Below are positions 1 to 9,786 of a stretch of 64,000 nucleotides of DNA, in pieces; within the stretch, counting starts at the first letter, position 1; each line of letters begins with the position of its first letter. The position numbers and the translations under genes are program-made. The notes under the pieces were generated by a model, which was not told the DNA's origin, did no database searches, and saw nothing but the letters and a program-made list of their open reading frames with translations. The DNA is from Azorhizobium sp943371865 (lineage in GTDB: Bacteria; Pseudomonadota; Alphaproteobacteria; Rhizobiales; Xanthobacteraceae): NCBI RefSeq assembly GCF_943371865.1, contig NZ_CALRWL010000019.1, positions 28,267 through 92,266 on the forward strand. The letters run 5' to 3'.

Positions 1-80
1 AACGCGCGGGCGATCTCCAGCCCAATCCCCCCAGCACCCGCGGTCACGATGGTGCGCAAGCCGGCAATTCCCAGGTCCAT
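1..80 (-). CDS. SDR family oxidoreductase, N-terminal fragment
   Basis: Only the first 26 codons lie in the window; the gene continues off the left edge. The start ATG is at 80-78, read leftwards, with a purine-rich ribosome site (GAGGGAGAAA) just upstream. The fragment contains TAGAGGIG, the glycine-rich NAD(P)-binding turn of short-chain dehydrogenases, preceded by a beta-strand-like stretch. It lies 55 bp downstream of the GntR gene on the same strand, so the two are probably co-transcribed. The substrate cannot be told from this piece. Confidence 0.75.
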   Translation of the reverse strand, partial: MDLGIAGLRTIVTAGAGGIGLEIARA

Positions 81-135
81 GGCGTTTCTCCCTCGGCATT
101 CGCCGTTTTCTCTTGTGGCTCACGCGGGCCCCGGT

Positions 136-876
136 TCAGTCCGGCAGGATCCCGCGTGAGAGAATGAAGTCGCCGGCATGCCAGATGTCGGCAAGGAGGG
201 CTTGGCGCACCGCCGGGCCATCGCGCCGGTGGAGCGCTTCCACCAGCGCGGCGTGGTGGATATGGGCCTCGCCGCCGCGCACCCGCTCCGGGCCGGCCTG
301 GAAGTCCAGATTGAGCACCGGGCCGATCTGGAGCCACAGGCTCTCGATCATGCCGAACAAGATCGGCATCCGGGCCGCGCGATAGAGGGCGAAATGCAGA
401 TCCTTGTTGAAATGCATCGCCGCCGCCCCATCGGGCCGCGGCTTCTCGCGCTCGGCGGCGAACAGGCGTTCGCAGCGGTTGATTTCCGCAAGATCCGACG
501 CATCGGCGTTCAGGGCTGCGGTCTCGGCCGCAAGCCCTTCCAGACTGGAGCGGATCAGCCGCAGTTCGATGAAGCGGGCCCGCGACATCAGCGGCACCCG
601 CACCGCCCGGTTGGGCAGCACCTCCAGGGCATTCTCCGCCGCCAGGCGCGAGACCGCTTCGCGCACCGGCATGGCGCTGGTGCCTATGGCGGCGGCGAGG
701 CCGCGCAGCGTGAAGCGTTCTCCCGGCGCCGCACGCCCCGCGAGCAGCAACTCCTTGAGATCGCGATAGACCGTATCCGCCAACGTGAGGCGCACGATCT
801 TGCCCATGCGGTCGCCGAGCGTGGGATCAAGCGCCTGTGCGGGGTCTTCGGGGAGTGACTTGTCTTCCATCACCAT
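136..876 (-). CDS. GntR family transcriptional regulator (FCD domain)
   Basis: This 246-residue protein has an N-terminal winged helix-turn-helix (about residues 28-95; key segments LRGLAAAIGTSAMPVREAV and LEVLPNRAVRVP) and an all-helical FCD ligand-binding domain (about 100-235). The metal-binding histidines expected of FCD proteins are present around HFNKDLHFALY and in the C-terminal helices. It is divergent from the liv-type transport operon starting at 1017, with a 10-bp palindrome in the shared promoter region. It is probably the local repressor responding to the imported acid or its metabolite. ATG 876 was taken as the start; an in-frame ATG at 870 is also possible. Confidence 0.88.
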   Translation of the reverse strand: MVMEDKSLPEDPAQALDPTLGDRMGKIVRLTLADTVYRDLKELLLAGRAAPGERFTLRGLAAAIGTSAMPVREAVSRLAAENALEVLPNRAVRVPLMSRARFIELRLIRSSLEGLAAETAALNADASDLAEINRCERLFAAEREKPRPDGAAAMHFNKDLHFALYRAARMPILFGMIESLWLQIGPVLNLDFQAGPERVRGGEAHIHHAALVEALHRRDGPAVRQALLADIWHAGDFILSRGILPD

Positions 877-887
877 CGTCTGCTATG

Positions 888-897
888 TGTGATCACA
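888..897. promoter_or_regulatory. Candidate GntR operator, perfect palindrome TGTGATCACA
   Basis: A perfect 10-bp palindrome lies 11 bp in front of the GntR start codon, in the divergent region between the regulator and the ABC transporter operon. Palindromes of this length and position are typical of FCD-type GntR operators. A second inverted repeat, TTGCCGA / TCGGCAA with a 5-nt spacer, follows at 907-925 and may be part of the same control region. Binding is inferred from position only. Confidence 0.5.
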
Positions 898-1016
898 GAT
901 AACAGATTGCCGAGCCAATCGGCAACCATTCCGTTGAAGGATGCAAGGAGGAGCCGCCGGCCTCGGCGTCAACCTGCTGCAAATCCAGCGCGGAGCCATA
1001 GGGAAGACGCCACGCC

Positions 1017-2291
1017 ATGACCGACACGCCCACCACTACGATTCTGTCTGCGTCCCTTCCGCGCCGCCGGGTCCTCCAGGGGCTCGGCGCCGCTGCCTTT
1101 GCCGGCGGCCTCGGCATGCCGGCCATCGTCCAGGCCCAAGCCGACACCATCACCTTTGGTCACTTGACCCCGCTCACCGGCTTCCTCGGGCCGCTGGGCG
1201 CCTATGGGCAGATGGGCGTGCAATTGGCGGTGGAAGAGATCAATGCGGCCGGCGGCGTGAATGGCCGCAAGGTCAATCTGATCATGGAAGACAGCGTCAA
1301 TCCCGCCACCGCCTCAGCAAAAGCCGAGCGCTATATCGAGCGCGACAAGGCAGCGGTGATCATCGGCGAGATTTCGTCCGCCTCCTGCCTCGCCATCGCC
1401 CAGGTGGCGGCCCGCAATAAGATCGTGTTCGTGAATACCGGCGGCAATTCCGATGCCCTGCGCGGCAAGGACTGCAGCCGCTACATGTTCCATGTGGAAG
1501 GCGCCAACACCCAATATGTGAAGGCGGTCGGCGCCGCCATGGTTCGCGACGGCCTGGTGAAGGGCAAGAAGTTGTTCTTCCTCACCGCCGACTATGCCTT
1601 TGGCCACGATCTGTCCCGCGTCGCCAAGCTCTATATCAATGCCAATGGCGGCCAGGTGATCGCCGACGAACTGGTGCCCACCGACGCATCGGATTTCTCC
1701 GGCTACATGCTGAAGATCCGCCAGGCCAAGCCCGACGTGGTGATCTCCAATCTCGCCGGCAACCAGATCACCAACTTCATCAAGCAATATGCGGAATTTG
1801 GCCTGCCCTACCCCTATGGCGGGTTCGGCTTCGACACCGCCGTGGCCTGGGGTGCCGGCAAGGGCAATTTCGGCGGCCTGTGGCCCTGCATCTGGCACCA
1901 TGACGTGGCAGCCCCCGCTTCGAAGGCCTTCGTCGCCGCCTTCGTGAAGAAGTTCGGCAAGCCGCCGGAGAACCAGGCCTGGGGCGACTATGTGGCCACC
2001 AAGACGGTCGCCCGCGCCATGACTGAGACCAAGAGCACCGACAGCGCCCAGATCATCGGTTTCTTCGAAAAAGAGCCGAAGCTGGACATCCTGAAGGACC
2101 GCCAGGGCTATTATCGCGCCTGGGATCACCAGTTGATCCAGGAGATGTACACCATCACCGCCAAGCCCGTGGCCGAGGTGAAGGACCAGTGGGATCTCAT
2201 GGTGCTCGGCAAGGCCGTCCCCGGCCCCAATGACGCGCTGGATGCCATCGCCCCCACCCCGTCGGAAAACGCCTGCACCTTCCCCACCTGA
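1017..2291 (+). CDS. Branched-chain amino acid/amide-type ABC transporter substrate-binding protein
   Basis: A 424-residue periplasmic binding protein of the Peripla_BP_6 (LivJ/amide-urea) family. The N-terminus has a twin-arginine-like signal (LPRRRVLQG followed by a hydrophobic alanine/glycine stretch and cleavage near AQA-DT), so Tat export is likely. The mature protein begins with TITFGHLTPLTGFLGPLG, the usual first strand and loop of this fold, and has the long lobe structure expected. It is the first gene of an operon with livH-type and fused livMGF-type genes, followed by two catabolic enzymes, so the ligand is probably a hydroxy or keto acid rather than an amino acid. That substrate is inference. 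AGGGAAG about 10 nt upstream supports the ATG at 1017. Confidence 0.9.
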   Translation: MTDTPTTTILSASLPRRRVLQGLGAAAFAGGLGMPAIVQAQADTITFGHLTPLTGFLGPLGAYGQMGVQLAVEEINAAGGVNGRKVNLIMEDSVNPATASAKAERYIERDKAAVIIGEISSASCLAIAQVAARNKIVFVNTGGNSDALRGKDCSRYMFHVEGANTQYVKAVGAAMVRDGLVKGKKLFFLTADYAFGHDLSRVAKLYINANGGQVIADELVPTDASDFSGYMLKIRQAKPDVVISNLAGNQITNFIKQYAEFGLPYPYGGFGFDTAVAWGAGKGNFGGLWPCIWHHDVAAPASKAFVAAFVKKFGKPPENQAWGDYVATKTVARAMTETKSTDSAQIIGFFEKEPKLDILKDRQGYYRAWDHQLIQEMYTITAKPVAEVKDQWDLMVLGKAVPGPNDALDAIAPTPSENACTFPT

Positions 2292-2299
2292 GCGCCATC

Positions 2300-2327
2300 G
2301 GCGCCCCCTTGCCCACAAGGGGGCGCC
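2300..2327 (+). terminator. Intercistronic hairpin behind the binding-protein gene
   Basis: A perfect 12-bp inverted repeat, GGCGCCCCCTTG / CAAGGGGGCGCC, with a 4-nt loop starts 9 bp after the stop codon of the binding-protein gene. No T-tract follows and the operon continues at 2422, so it is more likely an mRNA-stabilising or partial-termination element than a full terminator. Such an element would favour excess binding protein over membrane components. Confidence 0.7.
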
Positions 2328-2421
2328 CCAACGCCTCGCATCCTGCGCCTCCCGAGCCGGCGGCGCAGCATGTCGCTTGCAGCAGCCCCGCGCACTGGCC
2401 GCCCTCAGGACGGAAATCGTC

Positions 2422-3303
2422 ATGCCCGTTGAACTCGTCTTTATGATTGAGCAGCTGCTCAATGGTTTGCTGGTGGGCGTCGCCTATCTGTTGATTGCGC
2501 TCGGCCTGTCGTTGATTTTCTCCCTCGGCGGCATCGTCAATCTGGCGCATGGGGGCTTTTATGCCATCGGCGCCTATATCGCCGTCGAGGTCGGCAACCG
2601 CTTCGGCTTCGCCGCCGCCTTCATCGCAGCGCCCCTGTCGGTGGCGCTGATCGGCGTGGTGGTGGAGCGAGTGCTGTTCTCCCGCTTCTACCGCGCTGAT
2701 CCGATCCTGAGCCTGCTGCTCACCTTCGGGCTGGCCATGGTGATCGAACAGGGGCTGCGCATGGCCTTCGGCGCCACGCCGATCCCCTTTGCCATACCGC
2801 CCTTCCTGCGCGGACAGGTGTTCATCGGCGAGTTCATCTATTCCCGCTACCGCATCGCCATTCTGGTGGTGGCCGCCGTGGCGGTGCTCGGGCTGTGGCT
2901 GCTGCTCCAGCGCACCGCCTTCGGGCGCGTGGTGCGGGCGGGGGTCCAGAACCCAGACATGGTGGGCGCCCTCGGCATCTCGCTCACCCCCTACATGACC
3001 GCGGTCGCCGCCATCGGCATCGGCCTGGCGGGGCTGGCCGGCGTCATGCTCGCGCCCATTTCCGGCGTGCATCCGGCCATGGGGGTGGAGATCCTGACCG
3101 CCTCCTTCGTGGTGGTGGTGATCGGCGGGCTCGGCTCGTTCTGGGGCGTGGTCGCCGCCGGCCTCCTGGTGGGGGTGGTGCGCGGGCTCACCGTCTATTT
3201 CATCCCCCCCGCCGCCGAGGCCTCCATGTACCTGCTCATGCTGCTGGTTCTGCTGATCCGGCCGCGCGGATTGTTCGGCGAACGCATTCTGCGGTTCGAG
3301 TGA
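2422..3303 (+). CDS. livH: Branched-chain amino acid-type ABC transporter permease (LivH family)
   Basis: A 293-residue integral membrane permease. The N-terminus MIEQLLNGLLVGVAYLLIALG and the segment SLGGIVNLAHGGFYAIGAY are characteristic of LivH proteins, and the body shows about eight hydrophobic spans. AGGACGG 9 nt upstream selects the ATG at 2422; the frame is open further upstream, but that would overlap the preceding gene and the hairpin. It should pair with the permease half of the fused protein encoded immediately downstream. Confidence 0.9.
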   Translation: MPVELVFMIEQLLNGLLVGVAYLLIALGLSLIFSLGGIVNLAHGGFYAIGAYIAVEVGNRFGFAAAFIAAPLSVALIGVVVERVLFSRFYRADPILSLLLTFGLAMVIEQGLRMAFGATPIPFAIPPFLRGQVFIGEFIYSRYRIAILVVAAVAVLGLWLLLQRTAFGRVVRAGVQNPDMVGALGISLTPYMTAVAAIGIGLAGLAGVMLAPISGVHPAMGVEILTASFVVVVIGGLGSFWGVVAAGLLVGVVRGLTVYFIPPAAEASMYLLMLLVLLIRPRGLFGERILRFE

Positions 3304-3313
3304 GGAGGCGACC

Positions 3314-5899
3314 ATGCTTCAGCCCAGCACCAGCCTCAAAGCCCTGCCCGCCAGCCCCGCCAAAGGGAGCACGATGCTCGCGCGCCATGCCAATCTGCTC
3401 ATCGCCGTCGCCGGCCTGATCCTGCTGCCGCAATTGGTCTCGGCCTTCGGACTGACCCTGACCTCGGCCACCGACATCACCATCCTGGCTTTGGCCTGTA
3501 TGGCTCTCAATCTGCTGGTGGGCTACACCGGCCTCGTCTCCTTCGGACACGGCGCCTGGTTCGGCCTCGGCGCCTATGGCGCGGCACTGCTGCAGCGCCA
3601 CATCTTCCCCGATGCCGGACTGATCCTCGCCCTGCCAGCCGCCGCCCTGGTAACGCTGGCCGCCATCCCCATTGGATTTGTGGTGCTGCGGCGGCGCGGG
3701 GTCTATTTCTCCCTCCTCACCCTCGCTTTCACCGCCCTGCTCTACACCGTCGCCTTTCGCTGGACCGACTTCACCGGCGGCGAAAACGGCCTCGGCGGCG
3801 TCAAGCGCGGTGCCGCATTCGGGGTGGATCTGGAACAGGCGTGGCCGTTCTATCTCGTCGTCGCCGGTCTGGCGCTGGCGGTGGTCTATGCGTTGCAGCG
3901 CTTCGTGCGCTCGCCGCTGGGCTCCGTGCTGGTGTCGATCCGCGAGAACGAGCAGCGCGCCCGCTTCATCGGCTACAACACCACCCTCTACAAATTGGCC
4001 TGCTTCGTCCTGTCTGCGGGCATCACCTCGTTTGCGGGCGCGATGATGGTGTTCCACCATCGCTTTGCGTCCGCCGACCCGGTGAGCATCGCCTTTTCCG
4101 GCGAATTGCTGGCCATGGTGGTCATCGGCGGCATGCGCTCCTTCCTCGGCCCGGCGCTGGGTGCGCTGTTCTTCGTGCTGTTCCGCGAATGCCTGTCCAT
4201 GTGGACGCCCAACTGGCTGTTCTGGTTCGGCCTGCTGTTCGTGGGTTTCATCGTCTTCTCGCCCACGGGCCTGGTGGGCGTGGCCGCCCGCCTCCTGGCG
4301 CCGTTACGCAAGAAGCGCGAGGAAGACGCCGCCATGGGCCAGCGCGTGGGCGCCGAGCTGCGGCCCCTGCCCGCGTCCCTCACCGCCCACGCGCCCTGGC
4401 GTGAGGCCACCCCGATCCTGGTGGCGGAAGGCCTTGCGCGATCCTTCGGCGGCATCAAAGCGGTGCAGGCCGGCGCGGTCGCGGTTCGGGACAAGACCCT
4501 GCATGCCCTGATCGGCCCCAACGGCGCCGGCAAGACCACCGCCTTCAACCTCATCTCCGGCATGTTCCGCCCCGATGCGGGCGAGATCCGCCTTGCCGGC
4601 GAGCGGATCGATGGGCTTGCCCCGCATCAGGTCTGCGCAAAGGGATTGGCGCGCTCGTTCCAGATCACCAATCTGTTCCCCACGCTCTCGGTCTACGAAA
4701 ACCTGCGCCTCGGCGTGCAGGCCACCCATGCCCGGCGGTTCGATCCCTGGACGGACGCCGGCTCGATCCGCGAGATCGATGCCGATACGCGGGAAATGAT
4801 CGCCTTTCTCGGCGTCACCGGCATGGAGAAGGCTGAAGCCGGCGCCCTGTCCTATGGCGGGCAGCGCCTGCTGGATATGGGCCTGGCCCTGACCGCGCGC
4901 CCCCGCGTCCTGCTGCTGGACGAGCCTCTGGCGGGCTTGGCCGCCGCCGAGCGCACGCGGGTGTCGAACCTCATCAAGCAGATTTCCGGCGCGGTGCCGG
5001 TGCTGCTGGTGGAACATGACATCGACCGGGTGTTCGAATTGGCGGACGCCGTCACCGTGATGGCCGACGGCGCGGTGCTGGTGGACGGCACGGTGGAAGA
5101 GGCCCGCTCCGACAAGCGGGTGCAGGAGGTTTATATCGGCTCCGGCGCCGCAGCTCTTGCTGCCCGGGATCTGGCCTCGGCCGCGACCGATCAGGTGATG
5201 CTCAAGCTGTCCAAGGTGGACGCCTTCTACGGCAAGAGCCGCATCCTCACCGAAATCTCGCTCGAAGCGCGCGAACACGAAATTCTCGCCCTGCTGGGTC
5301 GCAATGGCGCGGGCAAGTCCACCTTGCTCAAGACGATTGTCGGCACGGTGAGGCCCGCCAGCGGCTCGGTGAAACTTGCGGGGCAGGAATTGGCCGGCCT
5401 CTCCTCGGCAGCCGTGGCCCGCCGAGGCGTCGGCTACGTCCCGCAGGGCCGCGCCTTGTTCCACGGCATGAGCGTGCGCCACAATCTGGAGCTGGGACGG
5501 CTCAAGCGCATCACCGGTGCCGGACGCCACTTCAGCGAAGAGGAAGTGCTGGACCTGTTCCCCCGCCTCAAGGTGCGCCTGGATACGGCGGCGGACCTGC
5601 TCTCCGGCGGCGAGCAGCAGATGGTGGCGGTCGCCCGCGCTCTCATGGGCGACACCCGCGTGCTGCTGCTGGATGAGCCGTTCGAGGGGCTGTCCCCGGC
5701 GGTGACGGAGGAATTGTTCGATGCCTTCGACCGGCTGCGCCATCAGCTTACGCTGATCATCGTCGATCATCATCTGGACGTGGTGCTCAATCTCGCCGAT
5801 CGCGCCGTGGTGCTGGAGCGTGGACAGGTCATGCACGAGGGCCCTGCCCGCCCGCTCGCCCGCGATCTGGATCTGCGCCGCAAGGTGCTGTGGCTGTGA
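3314..5899 (+). CDS. Fused LivM-LivG-LivF-type ABC transporter: permease plus two ATPase domains
   Basis: A single 861-residue frame holds three normally separate proteins. Residues about 20-335 form a LivM-type permease (segments such as MALNLLVGYTGLVSFGHGAWF). Residues about 370-610 form a LivG-type ATPase with Walker A GPNGAGKT at 401-408, signature LSYGGQ and VLLLDEPLAG. Residues about 630-861 form a LivF-type ATPase with Walker A GRNGAGKS at 662-669, signature LSGGEQQ and LLLDEPFEGLSP. No stop or frame change separates the parts, and alanine-rich linkers join them. GAGGAGG precedes the start, 10 bp after livH. With one binding protein and one LivH this gives a complete importer with linked ATPases. 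Permease-LivG fusions are known; the triple fusion is less common. Confidence 0.92.
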   Translation: MLQPSTSLKALPASPAKGSTMLARHANLLIAVAGLILLPQLVSAFGLTLTSATDITILALACMALNLLVGYTGLVSFGHGAWFGLGAYGAALLQRHIFPDAGLILALPAAALVTLAAIPIGFVVLRRRGVYFSLLTLAFTALLYTVAFRWTDFTGGENGLGGVKRGAAFGVDLEQAWPFYLVVAGLALAVVYALQRFVRSPLGSVLVSIRENEQRARFIGYNTTLYKLACFVLSAGITSFAGAMMVFHHRFASADPVSIAFSGELLAMVVIGGMRSFLGPALGALFFVLFRECLSMWTPNWLFWFGLLFVGFIVFSPTGLVGVAARLLAPLRKKREEDAAMGQRVGAELRPLPASLTAHAPWREATPILVAEGLARSFGGIKAVQAGAVAVRDKTLHALIGPNGAGKTTAFNLISGMFRPDAGEIRLAGERIDGLAPHQVCAKGLARSFQITNLFPTLSVYENLRLGVQATHARRFDPWTDAGSIREIDADTREMIAFLGVTGMEKAEAGALSYGGQRLLDMGLALTARPRVLLLDEPLAGLAAAERTRVSNLIKQISGAVPVLLVEHDIDRVFELADAVTVMADGAVLVDGTVEEARSDKRVQEVYIGSGAAALAARDLASAATDQVMLKLSKVDAFYGKSRILTEISLEAREHEILALLGRNGAGKSTLLKTIVGTVRPASGSVKLAGQELAGLSSAAVARRGVGYVPQGRALFHGMSVRHNLELGRLKRITGAGRHFSEEEVLDLFPRLKVRLDTAADLLSGGEQQMVAVARALMGDTRVLLLDEPFEGLSPAVTEELFDAFDRLRHQLTLIIVDHHLDVVLNLADRAVVLERGQVMHEGPARPLARDLDLRRKVLWL

Positions 5900-5947
5900 G
5901 CCCCACTGACCGCAGCCGCCCCTCTCCTTCCCGTTGAAAGGCGTTTC

Positions 5948-6895
5948 ATGACCAAGATTGCCATCATCGGCTCCGGCTTCATCGGACGGGCCTGGGCCAT
6001 CACCTTCGCCCGCGCCGGTTTCGACGTGGCGTTGGCCGACCAGGCCACAGACGCGCCCGAGGCGGCGCTGAGCTATATCGAAGGCGTCCTGCCCGCCCTT
6101 GCGGACAATGACCTGCTCAACGGCCACAGCCCGGCGGCTGTACGCGCCCGCCTATCCGCGGCGCCCTCCTATGCGGCGGCACTGGATGGGGCGGTCCACG
6201 CCCAGGAAAATGCCCCGGAGGTGCTGGCGATCAAGCTGGCCCTGTTCGCGGAGCTCGACCGTCTCGCGTCACCGGAGACGGTGCTGGCCAGTTCCACCTC
6301 CGCACTGCTCCCATCGGCGTTCTCGGAAGCCCTCCCGGGCCGGCATCGGGTGTGCGTCTGCCACCCGATCAATCCGCCCTATCTGATCCCGGCGGTGGAA
6401 GTGGTGCCCGCCCCCTGGACCAGCGCCGAGACCATGACCCGTGCCGGCGATCTCATGCGCGCAGCCGGCCAGTCGCCCATCGTCATGAAGCGGGAACTGG
6501 ACGGCTTCGTCATGAACCGCATGCAGGGCGCCTTGCTGGAGGAGGCATTCCGGCTGGTGGCCGAGGGCTATGCCAGCGTCGAGGACATCGACGTGGGCAT
6601 CCGCGAGGGGCTGGCGCTGCGCTGGTCGTTCATGGGTCCGTTCGAGACCATCGATCTTAACGCTCCCGGCGGGGTCGCGGACTATGTGGCCCGCTATCAG
6701 CAGATTTACGAGCGCATTTCGCCCAGCCAGTGGCACCGGGTGGATTGGGCCGGCGACGTGCTCGGCACCGTTCTGGCAGAACGCCGCAAGCGCCTGCCGG
6801 AAGAGGAGCTGCAGGCCCGCCAGGTATGGCGCGACCGCCGGCTGATGGCCCTCGCCGCGCACAAACGCAAAGCCGACCAGGACTTCGGCGCCTGA
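5948..6895 (+). CDS. 3-hydroxyacid dehydrogenase, lambda-crystallin / L-gulonate 3-dehydrogenase type
   Basis: A 315-residue member of the 3-hydroxyacyl-CoA dehydrogenase superfamily. It has the NAD-binding loop GSGFIG at residues 8-13, the active-site segment ASSTSALLPS, the catalytic His in HPINPPYLIP and the Asn in GFVMNRMQ. The order and wording of these motifs follow CRYL1/lambda-crystallin proteins, which oxidise free 3-hydroxy acids, more closely than FadB/HbdA. The next gene is a beta-keto acid cleavage enzyme, so the likely reaction is oxidation of an imported 3-hydroxy acid to its 3-keto acid. Carnitine dehydrogenase is a related alternative. Confidence 0.85.
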   Translation: MTKIAIIGSGFIGRAWAITFARAGFDVALADQATDAPEAALSYIEGVLPALADNDLLNGHSPAAVRARLSAAPSYAAALDGAVHAQENAPEVLAIKLALFAELDRLASPETVLASSTSALLPSAFSEALPGRHRVCVCHPINPPYLIPAVEVVPAPWTSAETMTRAGDLMRAAGQSPIVMKRELDGFVMNRMQGALLEEAFRLVAEGYASVEDIDVGIREGLALRWSFMGPFETIDLNAPGGVADYVARYQQIYERISPSQWHRVDWAGDVLGTVLAERRKRLPEEELQARQVWRDRRLMALAAHKRKADQDFGA

Positions 6896-6932
6896 CGCCC
6901 CCTCCCCGCCATTCCAAGAAAGGTTGTTCCCC

Positions 6933-7886
6933 ATGACCGAGACCTCAGCCCCGTCCAAGTCTGCCCGCAAGGTGGTGATCACCTGCGCCATCACCGGCGC
7001 CATTCACACCCCCACCATGTCGCCGCATCTGCCCATCACCCCCGACGAGATCGTCGCCGATGCCCTGGCGGCGGCGGAGGCCGGCGCGGCGATCCTGCAT
7101 CTGCATGCCCGTAATCCGGAGACCGGCCAGCCGGACCAGACCCCGGAAGCGTTCGGCCGCTTCCTGTCGCGGATCAAGCAGGCCACCAATGCGGTCATCA
7201 ACATCACCTCTGGCGGCAGCCCCTATATGAAGGTGGAGGAGCGGGTTCTGCCCGCTGCCACCTTCAAGCCGGAAGTGGCATCGCTGAACATGGGCTCGAT
7301 GAATTTCGGGCTCTATCACCTGCTGGACAAATATAAGGACTTCAAGTTCGGCTGGGAGCGCACCCATCTGGAGAACACCCGCGATCTGGTGTTTCGCAAT
7401 ACCTTCAAGGATATCGAATATATCCTGCACACCTGCTACGACAATGGCACCCGCTTCGAGTTCGAGTGCTACGATATCGGCCATCTCTACAATCTGGCCC
7501 ACTTCCTGGATCGCGGCCTGGTGAAGCCGCCGCTGTTCGTGCAGTCGGTGTTCGGCCTGCTGGGAGGCATCGGCCCGCATCCAGAAGACGTGATGCACAT
7601 GAAGCGCACCTGCGACCGGCTGTTCGGCGATCAGTATCGCTGGTCGGTGCTGGGGGCGGGGCGCAATCAGCTGCCGATCGCCGCGATGGCCGCCTCCATG
7701 GGCGGCAATATCCGGGTGGGGCTGGAGGATTCCCTATGGGCCGGGCCGGGCAAGCTCGCCACATCCAACGCCGATCAGGTGAAGCTCGCCCGCAAGATCA
7801 TCGAGGGCCTCGGCCTCAACGTGGCGACCCCCGATGAAGCGCGCGAGATCCTCGCCCTGAAGGGCGCCGACAAGACCAATATCTGA
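6933..7886 (+). CDS. Beta-keto acid cleavage enzyme (BKACE, formerly DUF849)
   Basis: A 317-residue TIM-barrel enzyme of the Kce family, which condenses a beta-keto acid with acetyl-CoA to give acetoacetate and a new acyl-CoA using a divalent metal. The N-terminus KVVITCAITGAIHTPTMSP, the metal-site motif LHLHARNPETGQ and the later FECYDIGHLYN and LGAGRNQLP segments are those of the family. An in-frame TTG at 6924 exists, but AAGAAAGG at 6916-6923 is spaced correctly for the ATG at 6933. Following the hydroxyacid dehydrogenase and transporter, it would complete a short pathway from 3-hydroxy acid to acyl-CoA. Which acid is not evident. Confidence 0.9.
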   Translation: MTETSAPSKSARKVVITCAITGAIHTPTMSPHLPITPDEIVADALAAAEAGAAILHLHARNPETGQPDQTPEAFGRFLSRIKQATNAVINITSGGSPYMKVEERVLPAATFKPEVASLNMGSMNFGLYHLLDKYKDFKFGWERTHLENTRDLVFRNTFKDIEYILHTCYDNGTRFEFECYDIGHLYNLAHFLDRGLVKPPLFVQSVFGLLGGIGPHPEDVMHMKRTCDRLFGDQYRWSVLGAGRNQLPIAAMAASMGGNIRVGLEDSLWAGPGKLATSNADQVKLARKIIEGLGLNVATPDEAREILALKGADKTNI

Positions 7887-7909
7887 GGGACATCGCCGTC
7901 CCGGCACCA

Positions 7910-7946
7910 CGATAACCGGCTGGCCTCTCGCGCCCGCCGGTCATCG
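7910..7946. terminator. Possible bidirectional terminator between convergent genes
   Basis: An imperfect inverted repeat, CGATAACCGGC / GCCGGTCATCG with one mismatch and a 15-nt loop, lies between the converging BKACE gene and the ABC-F gene. There is no T-tract on either side, so termination is inferred only from structure and position. Confidence 0.4.
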
Positions 7947-7986
7947 GCTCATGCCCGGCCGACAGAAACCGTCCTTCCGCCCCGGC

Positions 7987-9609
<1,623 letters not shown>

Positions 9610-9786
9610 GCGGGCACGGACCTGAGGATGTTGCCGGGGGACTTAAGCCATGTGGCGCCGCCACGGAAGAGGTTGCACCGCACTGCCGTCTCAGCGCATT
9701 GACCGGGCGCCGACGTAATCCTACTCAAGAGATCCGGGAACGGCTCGAAGCAGCCGGCCGGGAGGGAACGCCGCCAGGAGAGGCCC

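Noticed and set aside
4304..6127. A long open frame antisense to the fused LivMGF gene
   Set aside because: It is His/Gln/Gly-rich with no recognisable domain, as expected from the reverse of a high-GC coding sequence; the sense frame has complete ABC motifs.
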